NCBI GenBank assembly: GCA_031292015.1
Contig: JARLHY010000085.1
Coordinates: 9,492 to 73,491, forward strand
DNA from: Negativicutes bacterium
GTDB taxonomy: Bacteria > Bacillota_C > Negativicutes > Sporomusales_B > JARLHX01
Length of the DNA: 64,000 nucleotides
Reading direction: 5' to 3'
Position numbers and translations under genes: made by a program
Shown here: piece after piece, positions 48,520 through 57,307 of the stretch
Layout of the letters: each line of letters starts with the position of its first letter
How positions within the stretch are numbered: the stretch's first letter is position 1
Notes under the pieces: generated by a model
The model's database searches: none
Seen by the model: only the letters and a program-made list of their open reading frames with translations
Told to the model about the DNA's origin: nothing

Positions 48520-49494
48520 TTATTGGCAGATTTCCCTGGCGGCCCGGACAACGGCCCCGGCGTCGATTTTCACCAGCCGCTCCAGGGGCGGGCTGAAGGG
48601 GATGGGCACAAAGGGAGCACCCAGTCTTTTTATCGGGGCGTCAAGATAATCGATCATTTCCTCGGCCACCAGGGCGGCAATTTCGGCGCCCACGCCGCCG
48701 GTTTTCACCGCTTCGTGGACGATGATTAGCCGCTTGGTCTTGGCGACAGACTGAAAAATGGCATTTTTGTCGAGGGGGGAGATGGTACGAAGGTCGATGA
48801 CTTCGGCGTCGATGCCCTGCTCGGCCAGTTTGGCGGCCGCCTCAAGCACCCGCTGCATCATCAGCGAATAGGAAACAAGGGTGACATCCTTGCCTTCCCG
48901 GGCCACAGCGGCTTTGCCGATCGGCACAATGTGGTCGCCGTCCGGCACCGGGCCTTTCAGCGGAAACAAGGCTTTGTGTTCGAAATACAGCACCGGATCG
49001 TCACTGCGGATGGCGGCCTTCAGCAGTCCCTTGGCGTCGGCCGGATTGGAGGGGACCACGACTTTTACGCCAGGCAGGTGCAGGAACCACGCCTCCAGGG
49101 ACTGGGAATGCTGGGCCGCGGCGGAACGGACGATGCCGTCAGGGGCCCGCAGCACAAGGGGTACGGTGCACTGCCCGCCGAACATATAGCGTATTTTTGC
49201 CATCTGGTTGACCACTTCGTCCATGGCCACGGTGATAAAGTCGGCAAAATGCATATCCACCACAGGGCGCATGCCGGCCAGGGCCGCTCCGACGCCGGCG
49301 CCGACAATGGCGGTCTCGGAAATCGGGGTGTCCATCACCCGCCGGACCCCGAACTGCTGGGGAAGCCCCCGGAACTGACCGAAGATGCCGCCCTGGCGGG
49401 CGATATCCTCGCCCATGACAAAGACCCGTTCGTCCCGCTCCATTTCCTCGGCCATGGCTTCGAGGGTGGCTTCTGAAAACGTGATTGTCCGCAT
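48520..49494 (-). CDS. acoB: 2-oxo acid/acetoin dehydrogenase E1 beta subunit
   Basis: A 324-residue E1 beta: EATLEAMAEEMERDERVFVM, GEDIARQGGIFGQFRGLPQQ, SETAIVGAGVGAALAGMRPV, RAPDGIVRSAAAQHSQSLEAW and the C-terminal VHEAVKTGGVGAEIAALVAE. It pairs with E1 alpha to form the thiamine-diphosphate active site that decarboxylates the 2-oxo acid or cleaves acetoin. The start lies one base after the E1 alpha stop. The symbol is by similarity of the operon to acetoin systems. Confidence 0.9.
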   Translation of the reverse strand: MRTITFSEATLEAMAEEMERDERVFVMGEDIARQGGIFGQFRGLPQQFGVRRVMDTPISETAIVGAGVGAALAGMRPVVDMHFADFITVAMDEVVNQMAKIRYMFGGQCTVPLVLRAPDGIVRSAAAQHSQSLEAWFLHLPGVKVVVPSNPADAKGLLKAAIRSDDPVLYFEHKALFPLKGPVPDGDHIVPIGKAAVAREGKDVTLVSYSLMMQRVLEAAAKLAEQGIDAEVIDLRTISPLDKNAIFQSVAKTKRLIIVHEAVKTGGVGAEIAALVAEEMIDYLDAPIKRLGAPFVPIPFSPPLERLVKIDAGAVVRAAREICQ

Positions 49495-49495
49495 A

Positions 49496-50473
49496 CTAGT
49501 TCACTCCGCCTTCCACGAAATAGTCGGCAAACAACTGGCCGTCTTCCGGATAGGGCGCCTTGCGGGCGTCCTCGACCGCCTGTTCCACCTGGGCGGTTAC
49601 CTCCGCCCTGATGGCCTCAAGGGCCTGAACCTTGAGCCAGTTGTTGGCGGCAACCGTCTTGGCGAAGTTTTTCAGAGGATCACTGTTCGCGAACCTTTCG
49701 GCGACTTCGGCCTTGGTCCGGTACATTTCCGGGTCGCCGACAAAATGGCCCTTGATGCGATAGGTCTTGGCCTCCAGCAAAGTGGGCCCTTCGCCGCTGC
49801 GGGCGCGCTCGACGGCGGTTTTGGCGGCTTCATACACCGCGAAGACGTCGTTGCCGTCGACAACGGCGCCAGGTATGCCGTAGCCGGCGGCCCGGGCCGA
49901 TATGTCGGCGACAGCGGTGGTGGTGCGGTAAGGTGTGGTGGAAGCCCATTCGTTCATCTCGCAGAGGAAAACAACAGGCAGCTTCCAGGCGGAAGCCATG
50001 TTGAGAGCTTCATGGAAAGTGCCCCGGTTGGAGGCGCCGTCGCCGAAGAAGCAGACAGCCACCTGGCCGGTGCTCCGCATTTTTGCCGCCAGGGCGGCGC
50101 CGACCGCCAGATTGTAGCCGCCCCCGACCACGCCGTTGGCGCCCAGCATGCCCACCGAAAAATCGGCGATATGCATCGATCCGCCTTTGCCTTTGCAATA
50201 GCCGGTTACTTTTCCGAAGATTTCAGCCATCATCCGGTCGAGCCGGGCCCCTTTGGCGATACAGTGACCGTGGCCGCGATGGGTGCTGGTGATATAATCG
50301 GCCTCGGTCAGGTTCGCACAGACCCCCACGGCGATGGCCTCCTCTCCGACGTACAGGTGAACGAACCCCGGCAGTTCACCGGCCAGAAACAATTCGCCGA
50401 TCTTTTCCTCGAAACATCTGATTGCTGTCATGCGCCGGTATAGAAGCTTCAAAAACTCCAGGTCATATGCCAA
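49496..50473 (-). CDS. acoA: 2-oxo acid/acetoin dehydrogenase E1 alpha subunit
   Basis: A 325-residue E1 alpha with the thiamine diphosphate binding motif GDGASNRGTFHEALNMAS. It also has RGHGHCIAKGARLDRMMAE, GGSMHIADFSVGMLGANGVV, PYRTTTAVADISARAAGYGI and YRIKGHFVGDPEMYR. The layout is that of acetoin-type and branched-chain-like E1 alpha subunits. AGGAGGTGTACTTGTTTTGGC precedes the ATG. It is first in the operon, behind a sigma-54 promoter and AcoR-like sites. Whether the substrate is acetoin or another keto compound is not fixed by sequence. Confidence 0.9.
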   Translation of the reverse strand: MAYDLEFLKLLYRRMTAIRCFEEKIGELFLAGELPGFVHLYVGEEAIAVGVCANLTEADYITSTHRGHGHCIAKGARLDRMMAEIFGKVTGYCKGKGGSMHIADFSVGMLGANGVVGGGYNLAVGAALAAKMRSTGQVAVCFFGDGASNRGTFHEALNMASAWKLPVVFLCEMNEWASTTPYRTTTAVADISARAAGYGIPGAVVDGNDVFAVYEAAKTAVERARSGEGPTLLEAKTYRIKGHFVGDPEMYRTKAEVAERFANSDPLKNFAKTVAANNWLKVQALEAIRAEVTAQVEQAVEDARKAPYPEDGQLFADYFVEGGVN

Positions 50474-50530
50474 AACAAGTACACCTCCTCAGTATGCTAT
50501 TTTGTTGGCATAAGTGTTGAAGCTTCCTAA

Positions 50531-50547
50531 TGCAAAGTTCATGCCAA
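50531..50547 (-). promoter_or_regulatory. Sigma-54 promoter of the dehydrogenase operon
   Basis: The minus strand reads TTGGCATGAACTTTGCA. GG is at 50544-50545 and GC at 50532-50533, with a 10-base gap. It lies about 60 bases before the E1 alpha gene and next to the gene for a sigma-54 activator. Confidence 0.85.
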
Positions 50548-50552
50548 AAACA

Positions 50553-50590
50553 GAAAAAGGGCGATTCCGTCCGGAGAATCGCCCTTTTCC
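50553..50590 (-). terminator. Terminator of the AcoR-like regulator gene
   Basis: AAAAGGGCGATTC pairs perfectly with GAATCGCCCTTTT across CGTCCGGA. It separates the regulator gene from the operon promoter. Confidence 0.88.
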
Positions 50591-50643
50591 TGAGTTTTGG
50601 CGGCTGTCCGAAAGGTAAAACCGCTTCTTCGAGCCTTGCCAAT

Positions 50644-50682
50644 TGTTCGTTTATTGAACACTCACTGTTCGATCAACGAACA
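50644..50682. promoter_or_regulatory. Two palindromic enhancer sites for the AcoR-like activator
   Basis: TGTTCGTTTATTGAACA (50644-50660) and TGTTCGATCAACGAACA (50666-50682) are two 17-base sites with centres 22 bases apart, two helical turns. They lie 100-140 bases upstream of the operon's sigma-54 promoter and overlap the end of the regulator gene. The same site recurs at 52660-52676. Confidence 0.75.
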
Positions 50683-52651
50683 TTCCGTTGCGCAGGTAGC
50701 TGATTTCGTATTCTTTTAGCTTGCTGTAGAGGGTATTGCGCCCGATTCCCAGCAGTTTCGCCGCATTGGATATATTGCCGCCGGTGGAGTGGACAGCCTC
50801 CTCGATGAGCTGGCGTTCCATATCACGGAGGGAAACGGCTGTCCTTGCTTTCTTGACCGGCCTTTTTTCCAGCAGCGTCCGAGGCAGATATTCCTGCGGG
50901 ATCTCGCTGCTCTCGCAAATATTGACCGCCCGTTCGATGACGTTTTCCAGTTCCCGCACGTTTCCCGGCCAGTCGTGTCCAACCAGGCTTTCGAGGGCCT
51001 CCGGCGTAAAACGCTTGGTGTCGACTCCCAGCTGGCGGCACATTTTGTTCAAAAGGAACTGCACGAAAAGCTGGATGTCGCCGGGCCGTTCCCGCAAAGG
51101 CGGAACGTGGATCGGCAGAACATTCAGCCGGTAAAACAAATCATGGCGGAAGTTGCCTTCTTTCACTTCCTGGGCCAGGTCCCGGTTGGTGGCGGCGATG
51201 ATCCGCACATCAATATCAAGGTAGCGCTGGCCGCCCACCCGGGTAATCTGCTTCTCCTGCAGCACCCTGAGCAGCCTGACCTGCATATCCAGCGGCATCT
51301 CGCCGATCTCATCAAGAAAAATGGTGCCGCCGTGGGCCAGCTCGAATTTGCCGGGCCGGCCGCCGTTCCTGGCGCCGGTGAAGGCCCCGTCCTCGTAGCC
51401 GAACAGTTCGCTTTCCACCAGGTTGCGGGGGATGGCGCCGCAGTTCAGAGCCACGAAAGGACCGTCGTGGCGCGGGCTGGAGTTATGAATCGCCTGGGCG
51501 ATGAGTTCTTTGCCTGTGCCGCTCTCACCCTGGATCAACACGGTAGCCATGCCGTTGGCGGCAACCTTCGCCAGCCGGATGCATTCCAGAATCAGCGGGC
51601 AGTTGCCGATGATATCTTCGAAGCAATACTCGGCGGTGGCCCCCACCATCTGGTTCACCAGCTTGCGAACCCGCTTGATTTCCCGGAAGATATCGACCAC
51701 GCCTTCCAGCCGGCCGAATTTGTCTTTCAGCGGAATCGCGGTTTTGATAAAGTGCAGCATGCCCCGCTTGGTCTCGATGAAAAACTCTTTGTCGGTATAA
51801 CCCTGTCCTGTCTCCAGCACCTGCAGCACCACCGGCTTGAAGTCCACCAGGCTGCTGATGTGCCGGCCGATGGCCTCGGCGAAGTTGACCTGCAGGATAC
51901 GGGCGCCGATAGGGTTGATATGGGTCACGATCCCCTGGGCGTCCAGCATCAGCAACCCGTCGGACACGGCGTTGACGATGGTCGAATGGAGTCGGGCCGA
52001 CTCTTCCAGCTCCCGCTGGGTTTTTTGCACCTGAAAAATATTGGTTATGGCTTCAGCGGCCGACACCACCATGCCCAAGGTGTGGCAGTGGACGTATTCC
52101 TTGGGGCCGGTTACGTTGAGGACGCCGATGAAATTGCCGGCGGCGTCGCTGAGCGGAGCGGCCGAGCAGGCCCAGCCGTGATGTTCCCGGCAGTAATGCT
52201 CGGCGCCGGTGACCTGGATGGGTCCCTGCCCCAGCAGCACCAGGGTGATGGCGGTGGTGCCCACCAGATTCTCGGTCCACTTTACGCCACGGGAGTAATG
52301 GATGCCCCGGTTGGATTCCAGGACCTCGACATCGCCGATAACTTCGATCAGATAGCCGCGCTTGTCAGCCAGGACGACAACGAAACCGGAGCTTTCCACC
52401 AGTTTGTACAGGTTCTGCATGAAGGGTTTTGCAGCCTCAATCAGCACCTGATTCTTCGCCAGAATGGCTTCCAGTTCCTTACCGGTGGCGACGACGGTGC
52501 TGCTGCCGCCGTGCGGATCGATCCCATGCCGCCGGCAACGCCGCCAGGACTGGGCGATTACTTCACGTACCGCCCCGGCTTCGTTCATGCCGCTTTCGAT
52601 GAAATCTTCCCAGACAGTTTGCCGATGAATTGTTTCCATGGTCCATCCCAC
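50651..52651 (-). CDS. acoR: AcoR-type sigma-54-dependent transcriptional activator
   Basis: The 666-residue protein has an N-terminal GAF sensor region (about 55-205; [34 protein letters not shown]), a PAS domain (about 215-330), and a sigma-54 interaction AAA+ domain (about 345-585). The last has Walker [25 protein letters not shown], Walker [14 protein letters not shown] and [17 protein letters not shown] Fis-type DNA-binding helix-turn-helix ends it ([20 protein letters not shown]). It likely senses a catabolic intermediate and activates the adjacent dehydrogenase operon. A matching palindrome just upstream of its own start suggests autoregulation. Confidence 0.94.
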   Translation of the reverse strand: MGWTMETIHRQTVWEDFIESGMNEAGAVREVIAQSWRRCRRHGIDPHGGSSTVVATGKELEAILAKNQVLIEAAKPFMQNLYKLVESSGFVVVLADKRGYLIEVIGDVEVLESNRGIHYSRGVKWTENLVGTTAITLVLLGQGPIQVTGAEHYCREHHGWACSAAPLSDAAGNFIGVLNVTGPKEYVHCHTLGMVVSAAEAITNIFQVQKTQRELEESARLHSTIVNAVSDGLLMLDAQGIVTHINPIGARILQVNFAEAIGRHISSLVDFKPVVLQVLETGQGYTDKEFFIETKRGMLHFIKTAIPLKDKFGRLEGVVDIFREIKRVRKLVNQMVGATAEYCFEDIIGNCPLILECIRLAKVAANGMATVLIQGESGTGKELIAQAIHNSSPRHDGPFVALNCGAIPRNLVESELFGYEDGAFTGARNGGRPGKFELAHGGTIFLDEIGEMPLDMQVRLLRVLQEKQITRVGGQRYLDIDVRIIAATNRDLAQEVKEGNFRHDLFYRLNVLPIHVPPLRERPGDIQLFVQFLLNKMCRQLGVDTKRFTPEALESLVGHDWPGNVRELENVIERAVNICESSEIPQEYLPRTLLEKRPVKKARTAVSLRDMERQLIEEAVHSTGGNISNAAKLLGIGRNTLYSKLKEYEISYLRNGMFVDRTVSVQ

Positions 52652-52659
52652 CGTTTCAA

Positions 52660-52676
52660 TGTTCGATAATCGAACA
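52660..52676. promoter_or_regulatory. Perfect palindrome upstream of the acoR-like gene
   Basis: TGTTCGATAATCGAACA is a perfect 17-base inverted repeat, 9 bases before the regulator start codon. It matches the pair at 50644-50682, so it is probably the regulator's own binding site (autoregulation). Confidence 0.75.
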
Positions 52677-52814
52677 CTTCATTGTTGCAAATCGTTTTTC
52701 CGACTCGCGATTGTGTATATTAATTGGACAAAAATTTCCCATCACCTACCATTTTTCCAATATCAAGAAAGTTATTTTTATCACGATCTCGCCACCCGGT
52801 CAGCCCTGATTTTA

Positions 52815-52848
52815 CACGAAAAGCACCGGTTTCCCGGTGCTTTAAGGG
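52815..52848 (-). terminator. Terminator after the secreted hydrolase gene
   Basis: AAAGCACCGG pairs perfectly with CCGGTGCTTT around TTTC. It lies immediately downstream of the hydrolase stop codon, with a short T-tract on the minus strand. Confidence 0.75.
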
Positions 52849-52864
52849 GTGTGCTCCAGGTTCG

Positions 52865-53764
52865 TCACTTGCTGGCTTTGACGAAATCGCCCAGGGCCTT
52901 GTTGAATTTTTCGGGCTGCTCATAAAAAAGAAGGTGGCCGGCGTCCTCGAAAGGCACAAATGTGGCCCGGGGAATGAGGGCGGCGATATTACGCCCCATG
53001 TTGATGCCAGACTTGTAGATATTGGAGTTGGCGGCAAAAACGATGACCGGGACGGTGATGGTGGGCAACACCCTGGTATAGTCGCTGATAAGGAAATCGG
53101 AATAAATCGCCACCGCGATCCAGGGTGGCGTTTTGGTCAGTTCGGCCGGTATCCACTCCAGGTCGTAGTCGGCGGCTTTGGCATCCTTGAACATGTTGGC
53201 GGTGAACGAGGTCGCGTATCGCAGCGGATCGGCGGAATAAATCTTGAACATGACGTTCATGGCGTTGACGTTGTGGTTCTTCAGGCTGTGGCTGTTCCAG
53301 TCGGCGGGACTGAAAGGGTACGGAGCGGTGTCGATAAGTCCCAGCGCTTTGAGCCGGCTGTCGCCGGCGTACTGCTGCCAATAGGACAGTACCACCGGTC
53401 CCCCGAGGGACCAGCCGGCCAGAGTGGCTCCCTGGAGGCCGAGGTATTCGATGACTTCCCGGACATCGCGGGCGTACTGGCTGATGGTGTGCCCGGTGAG
53501 GATCTTGGAAGAATTGCCGTGCCCCCGCAGGTCGATGGTGATTACCCGAAATTCTTTGGCCAGTTCAGGGGCGTTTTCCTGCCAGAACCGCGACGAACAG
53601 GTCCAGCCGTGAATCAGCACGATGGGCTGACCGCGCCCCTGATCCTCGTAATAGATTTTGGCGCCGTCCTTCATTTCCAGATAGGCCGCGGAAGCGATGC
53701 CGTGAATACTTAGCACAGTCAGGCAGGTCAGCAGCATCAGCACGCCCAGCGCGACTTTCACCAT
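52865..53764 (-). CDS. Secreted alpha/beta hydrolase
   Basis: The 299-residue protein has a signal peptide (MVKVALGVLMLLTCLTVLSI, cleavage near ASAAY). The alpha/beta hydrolase domain has IVLIHGWTCSSRFWQENA for the oxyanion hole, TLAGWSLGGPVVLSYWQQ with the nucleophile Ser, and FEDAGHLLFYEQP with the catalytic His. It resembles chloroperoxidase/haloperoxidase-like hydrolases; the substrate is unknown. The ATG follows GGGAGGAATCATC; the frame is open 75 codons further upstream but that part is not protein-like. It is a single gene near PBP2. Confidence 0.9.
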   Translation of the reverse strand: MVKVALGVLMLLTCLTVLSIHGIASAAYLEMKDGAKIYYEDQGRGQPIVLIHGWTCSSRFWQENAPELAKEFRVITIDLRGHGNSSKILTGHTISQYARDVREVIEYLGLQGATLAGWSLGGPVVLSYWQQYAGDSRLKALGLIDTAPYPFSPADWNSHSLKNHNVNAMNVMFKIYSADPLRYATSFTANMFKDAKAADYDLEWIPAELTKTPPWIAVAIYSDFLISDYTRVLPTITVPVIVFAANSNIYKSGINMGRNIAALIPRATFVPFEDAGHLLFYEQPEKFNKALGDFVKASK

Positions 53765-53945
53765 GATGATTCCTCCCTTTTTGTCTGTTTCGTGTTTTAA
53801 GAAAGCGGCAGGCAGTGATTTTCGTTCCGCTGAGACCTCCTGCTTGTCGCTTGTTATCTTCGGCCAGAGTAATTCGATTCCCTTTATTTTCCTTATTGAT
53901 TTTGGCCGCAGCCTGGAGTTATTTGCCGCACCTGCCGATAATGGC

Positions 53946-53982
53946 AGCGAAAGACCACCGGGTGACCGGTGGTCTTTCAGAC
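53946..53982 (-). terminator. Terminator after the PBP2 gene
   Basis: GAAAGACCACCGG pairs perfectly with CCGGTGGTCTTTC around GTGA, just downstream of the PBP2 stop codon. Confidence 0.8.
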
Positions 53983-53988
53983 AAGTCA

Positions 53989-55989
53989 TTATTTTTTCGG
54001 CGAATCAGCCGGCTTGGGGGGATCAGCCGGTTTTGGCGGGTCGACTTGTTTCGGAGGAGCAACTTGTTGGGGCGGGTCGACTTTGATTCCGGCTTTGGCC
54101 GCTTCCTCTTCCACCATCTGATCGGCGGCGTCTTTGTGAGTTGGAATGTTGAAGGCCGCTTCCAATATCTTTCTGGCGATCGGCGCGGCCGAATCGGCAC
54201 CGAAACCGCCCTGCTCCACCAAGACCGCCACAACCACGGTCGGGTTGTCGAAGGGAGCGTAGGCCACGAACCAGCCGTGGTCGTCGCCATGCGGGTTTTC
54301 GGCGGTACCGGTCTTGCCGGCGATGGAGATGGGGAACCCGTCAAAGACATAGGCGGCGGTGCCGCCGGGCAGAGCCACGTCATGCAGGGCGTCCCTGATG
54401 AGTTTTATATTGCGTTCGGATATGGGTACGCTTCCCATTTCCTCCGGCTGAAAAGTCTTCATGGTCTCACCGTTCGGTCCGATCATCTTGTTTAACAGAT
54501 AGGGCCGAAAGCGGTGGCCGCCGTTGGCTACCTCGCCCATAACCATGGTCATCTGCAGCGGCGTGGCCAGCTGAAAGCCCTGTCCGATGGCGGCGTCCAA
54601 AGTTTCCGACAGGTACCAGTCCTCACCGTAAGCCTTTTCCTTGTAGCGCCGGTTGGCGACCAAGCCGTCCGCTTCCCCCGGCAGGTTGATGCCGGTGTAG
54701 TCGCCAAGGCCGAACATCCGGGCGTATTTCTCCAGGTTGTCGATGCCTACGCGTTCACCCATTTGATAAAAGTAAACATTGTCCGACTTCGACAGGGCCG
54801 TCTTGAAGTCGATCCAGCCAAGAGCCTCGTTCAGGGCGTTGCCTTTTTGCATATAGTGACCGGTGTCGAGAATCTTTTCCTCCGGCGTTACCTTGCCGAG
54901 TTCCAGCGCCGCAGTGCCTGTGACGATCTTGAAAGTGGAACCAGGCGGATATTCGCCGGTTATGGCACGATTTTCCATCGGATTGAAGGGATCATCGTTG
55001 ATCACTTTCCAGTCTTTGGAGGAGATCCCTCCGTTAAACAGGTTCGGGTTGAAAACCGGGCGGCTGACCATCGCCAGGATTTCGCCGGTATTGGGGTTCA
55101 TGACCACCGCAGCTCCGGCCTTGGCATTGGGATTGCCCAGCCTGGTCTGGAGGTATCTGAGACGGTCGTCCATAGCCTTCTCGGCCGCTTTTTGAATCTT
55201 GGCGTCGATGGTCAGCACCAGACTGGCACCCAAAAGCGGCTCTTTTTTGCCAAGCATTTTCACCGGCCGCCCGGCGACGTCGACTTCGATCTGACTGCCG
55301 CCGTCGTTGCCGCGCAGTTCTTTGTCGTAAACCTTTTCCAGCCCGAATTTGCCGACAATGTCACCGGTTTTGTAGCCGTCGGCCTTTCTTTTTGCCAGTT
55401 CGTCCTCGCTGATTTCGCTGACATAACCGAAGATATGGGCCGCCAGGTCATTGTTGATATAGTTTCTTACCGACTGTATTTCGATGACCACCCCCGGCAG
55501 GTCATTGCGATGTTCCTCAATCTTGGTCACGACGTCCGGACCGACGTCGTTTTTTATCCTGATCGGCTCCAGGGGATTGTCCTGCCGTCCGACTTTTTGG
55601 CGGATGACGTCAGGTTCCATGCACAAGTAACCGGCAAGCCTGACAATAACGTCGTCAGGCACCGGACCGGAGATGGGGATCAGCGACACGGTGAAACCAG
55701 GCCGGTTGGAAACAAGCGGTACCCCGTTACGGTCATAAAAAAGACCGCGCGGAGCCATAATCGGCATGAGCTTGATCCGATTGTTGTCAGCCAGGCGCCG
55801 GTTGTCGGCCCCGTGAATGATCTGCAGGTAACCCAGCCTGGTTACCAGTGCGAAAAATATAAAAATAACAACATAACCCAGCAGAACAAGCCGTCGATTG
55901 ATATAGCTTCCAGTCACAGCAGCAGCGTCCTCTCCATTTGTATCTGTCGGCAAAAAGCCCTTTGATCCTGTCAGACCGGTGGCACTCAA
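53989..55989 (-). CDS. mrdA: Penicillin-binding protein 2
   Basis: A 666-residue class B PBP that cross-links peptidoglycan during elongation with RodA. It has a membrane anchor at about residues 32-52. A dimerisation/pedestal domain follows (about 65-260; APRGLFYDRNGVPLVSNRPG). The transpeptidase domain has EYPPGSTFKIVTG with the active-site SxxK Ser, SKSDN, and IAGKTGTAENPHG (KTG motif). A C-terminal proline-rich tail of about 35 residues with near-repeats of QVDPPKPADPPK is unusual. The gene is single; its promoter region is not obvious. Confidence 0.95.
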   Translation of the reverse strand: MSATGLTGSKGFLPTDTNGEDAAAVTGSYINRRLVLLGYVVIFIFFALVTRLGYLQIIHGADNRRLADNNRIKLMPIMAPRGLFYDRNGVPLVSNRPGFTVSLIPISGPVPDDVIVRLAGYLCMEPDVIRQKVGRQDNPLEPIRIKNDVGPDVVTKIEEHRNDLPGVVIEIQSVRNYINNDLAAHIFGYVSEISEDELAKRKADGYKTGDIVGKFGLEKVYDKELRGNDGGSQIEVDVAGRPVKMLGKKEPLLGASLVLTIDAKIQKAAEKAMDDRLRYLQTRLGNPNAKAGAAVVMNPNTGEILAMVSRPVFNPNLFNGGISSKDWKVINDDPFNPMENRAITGEYPPGSTFKIVTGTAALELGKVTPEEKILDTGHYMQKGNALNEALGWIDFKTALSKSDNVYFYQMGERVGIDNLEKYARMFGLGDYTGINLPGEADGLVANRRYKEKAYGEDWYLSETLDAAIGQGFQLATPLQMTMVMGEVANGGHRFRPYLLNKMIGPNGETMKTFQPEEMGSVPISERNIKLIRDALHDVALPGGTAAYVFDGFPISIAGKTGTAENPHGDDHGWFVAYAPFDNPTVVVAVLVEQGGFGADSAAPIARKILEAAFNIPTHKDAADQMVEEEAAKAGIKVDPPQQVAPPKQVDPPKPADPPKPADSPKK

Positions 55990-56437
55990 AATTGCGGCAG
56001 TTCACACCGCCGCAAGGTGTTCAAAGGAAAAAACCAGCTGCAACGAATTTGAGGCACGAAATGCGGCAGCCGGCGGATGCAAAATGCAATCCAGATATTT
56101 TGTTATGTTAACTTGTTCGACGCGATAACGGCCTGTACCTTCCGGTAGATTTCACCAAATGAACTTGTGGTTGCACAGAGAAAAGCGCTGTCCTGACAGC
56201 CACCGGCCGATTTCAATTCCGTCAGATAATCCCGCTCGTCCAAAATCCTCCTTTATAGCATCAATTTTCCATAAGCGTAATTTAATTTAATTTATGCTTA
56301 TGCTAACTGTATTTACCTTTCAGTTTGTAACTATCCTTAATTTAGTGGGTTTAAAGCCTTTATCCATATCTTCGGTCAAATAAAGAACAACGACCTCCTG
56401 CAGCGCAGGCGATCGTTGTTTCGCTGACTTTTCCCCT
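55990..56437. other. Intergenic region with an operator-like palindrome and no gene
   Basis: About 450 bases. CATAAGCGTAA (56270-56280) and TTATGCTTATG (56292-56302) form a near-perfect inverted repeat in an AT-rich stretch. A hairpin with arms AACAACGA and TCGTTGTT at 56387-56420 is placed to terminate the His/Arg-rich protein gene. No protein-like frame was seen. Confidence 0.5.
56387..56422 (-). terminator. Probable terminator after the His/Arg-rich gene
   Basis: AACAACGA pairs with TCGTTGTT, with an inner CCTGC/GCAGG stem. On the minus strand a CTTTATTTG tail follows. Confidence 0.6.
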
Positions 56438-56914
56438 TCAATCGCGGGAACCAAGTATGCTGAGCAGTCCCAGAAAGAGGAAAAATGCGTCCCGATCTTC
56501 CGAACAGCCGTCTTCCCGAACCGAAATAAATCGTCCGTGGGAGAGATAACCGTACCCGGCCATCCGGTCGTCGCCGTCAAAAAAGACTACGGCGTCATTT
56601 ACATAATGTCCGTTGTGCCAGAAGCCCCGGCCTTCATCGCCGTACCCGCGCCAGCGATAACCCCGCAAGCCAGGGAAACGGTGCTCCAAGCCCCGGTCGT
56701 GGATGGCGTCCAGGCGGTGGCTGCGAAACTCGCTGCGATGATCCCCCCACCGGAAGGGCATCCGCTCATCATGGCGTCCTTCCCGCTGGATATGGCGGTC
56801 GCCGGAGTCGGTATGACCGCGGTAGCGGTCGTGTCCGCTCCGTTCGGCGAAGGTGGTCGGGGCGGTGATAACAAGCAGGCAAACAATCAGGAGCAGGCTT
56901 ACCAGACGTTTCAT
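56438..56914 (-). CDS. Secreted His/Arg/Gly-rich protein of unknown function
   Basis: A 158-residue protein with a signal peptide (KRLVSLLLIVCLLVITAP, cleavage near TFAE). The mature part is rich in His, Arg, Asp and Gly (RSGHDRYRGHTDSGDRHI, GLEHRFPGLRGYRWRGYG), then FWHNGHYVNDAVVFF and a short hydrophobic C-terminus. The ATG follows AAAAGGAGGTAATACC. It resembles in composition the sigma-54-controlled secreted proteins at 14.7-16.9 kb but lacks their conserved signal peptide and has no sigma-54 promoter I can find. Possibly a periplasmic metal-binding protein. Confidence 0.75.
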   Translation of the reverse strand: MKRLVSLLLIVCLLVITAPTTFAERSGHDRYRGHTDSGDRHIQREGRHDERMPFRWGDHRSEFRSHRLDAIHDRGLEHRFPGLRGYRWRGYGDEGRGFWHNGHYVNDAVVFFDGDDRMAGYGYLSHGRFISVREDGCSEDRDAFFLFLGLLSILGSRD

Positions 56915-57119
56915 GGTATTACCTCCTTTTATTAATGTGCTGCAAGGATTCAACCCTTGGCCGGACTGACGGCACCAGGACAGATGGATGTCAATTATTG
57001 GGACTGACCAGTCGGTCAAGTGACTTTAGTTTAGTATATGTATATGCAGTCGCCGAACAGAAAGAACCTATCCCGAAATAAAACTGCAAAAAAGACAAAA
57101 AAGCCTGACAGGCAACAAA

Positions 57120-57174
57120 GCAATAAGACCGCACGGCGCAGGCGGCGGCCTGTTACCGGGCGGTCTTATTGCAA
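57120..57174 (-). terminator. Terminator after rarD
   Basis: GCAATAAGACCGC pairs perfectly with GCGGTCTTATTGC across a GC-rich loop. On the minus strand it is followed by TTTG. It lies about 135 bases beyond the rarD stop codon. Confidence 0.65.
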
Positions 57175-57307
57175 TGCCGCTGGAATCGTCAGCGGGCGGG
57201 ATGGCCGGAGGCACTAGGAATATGGCGGCGCTGCCGGAGGCAGCCCTTGATTCTGGATGAATTCGGATACCTGCGAAAGGAGCTGTCGCCTCGGTGGCGG
57301 CCCCCCT

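Noticed and set aside
50789..52669. A 626-codon plus-strand frame opposite the AcoR-like gene
   Set aside because: The opposite strand encodes an obvious sigma-54 activator; the frame is produced by codon-position bias.
52687..52701. A possible sigma-54 match upstream of the AcoR-like gene
   Set aside because: The gap between GC and CC is 11 bases, not 10, and the boxes are weak.
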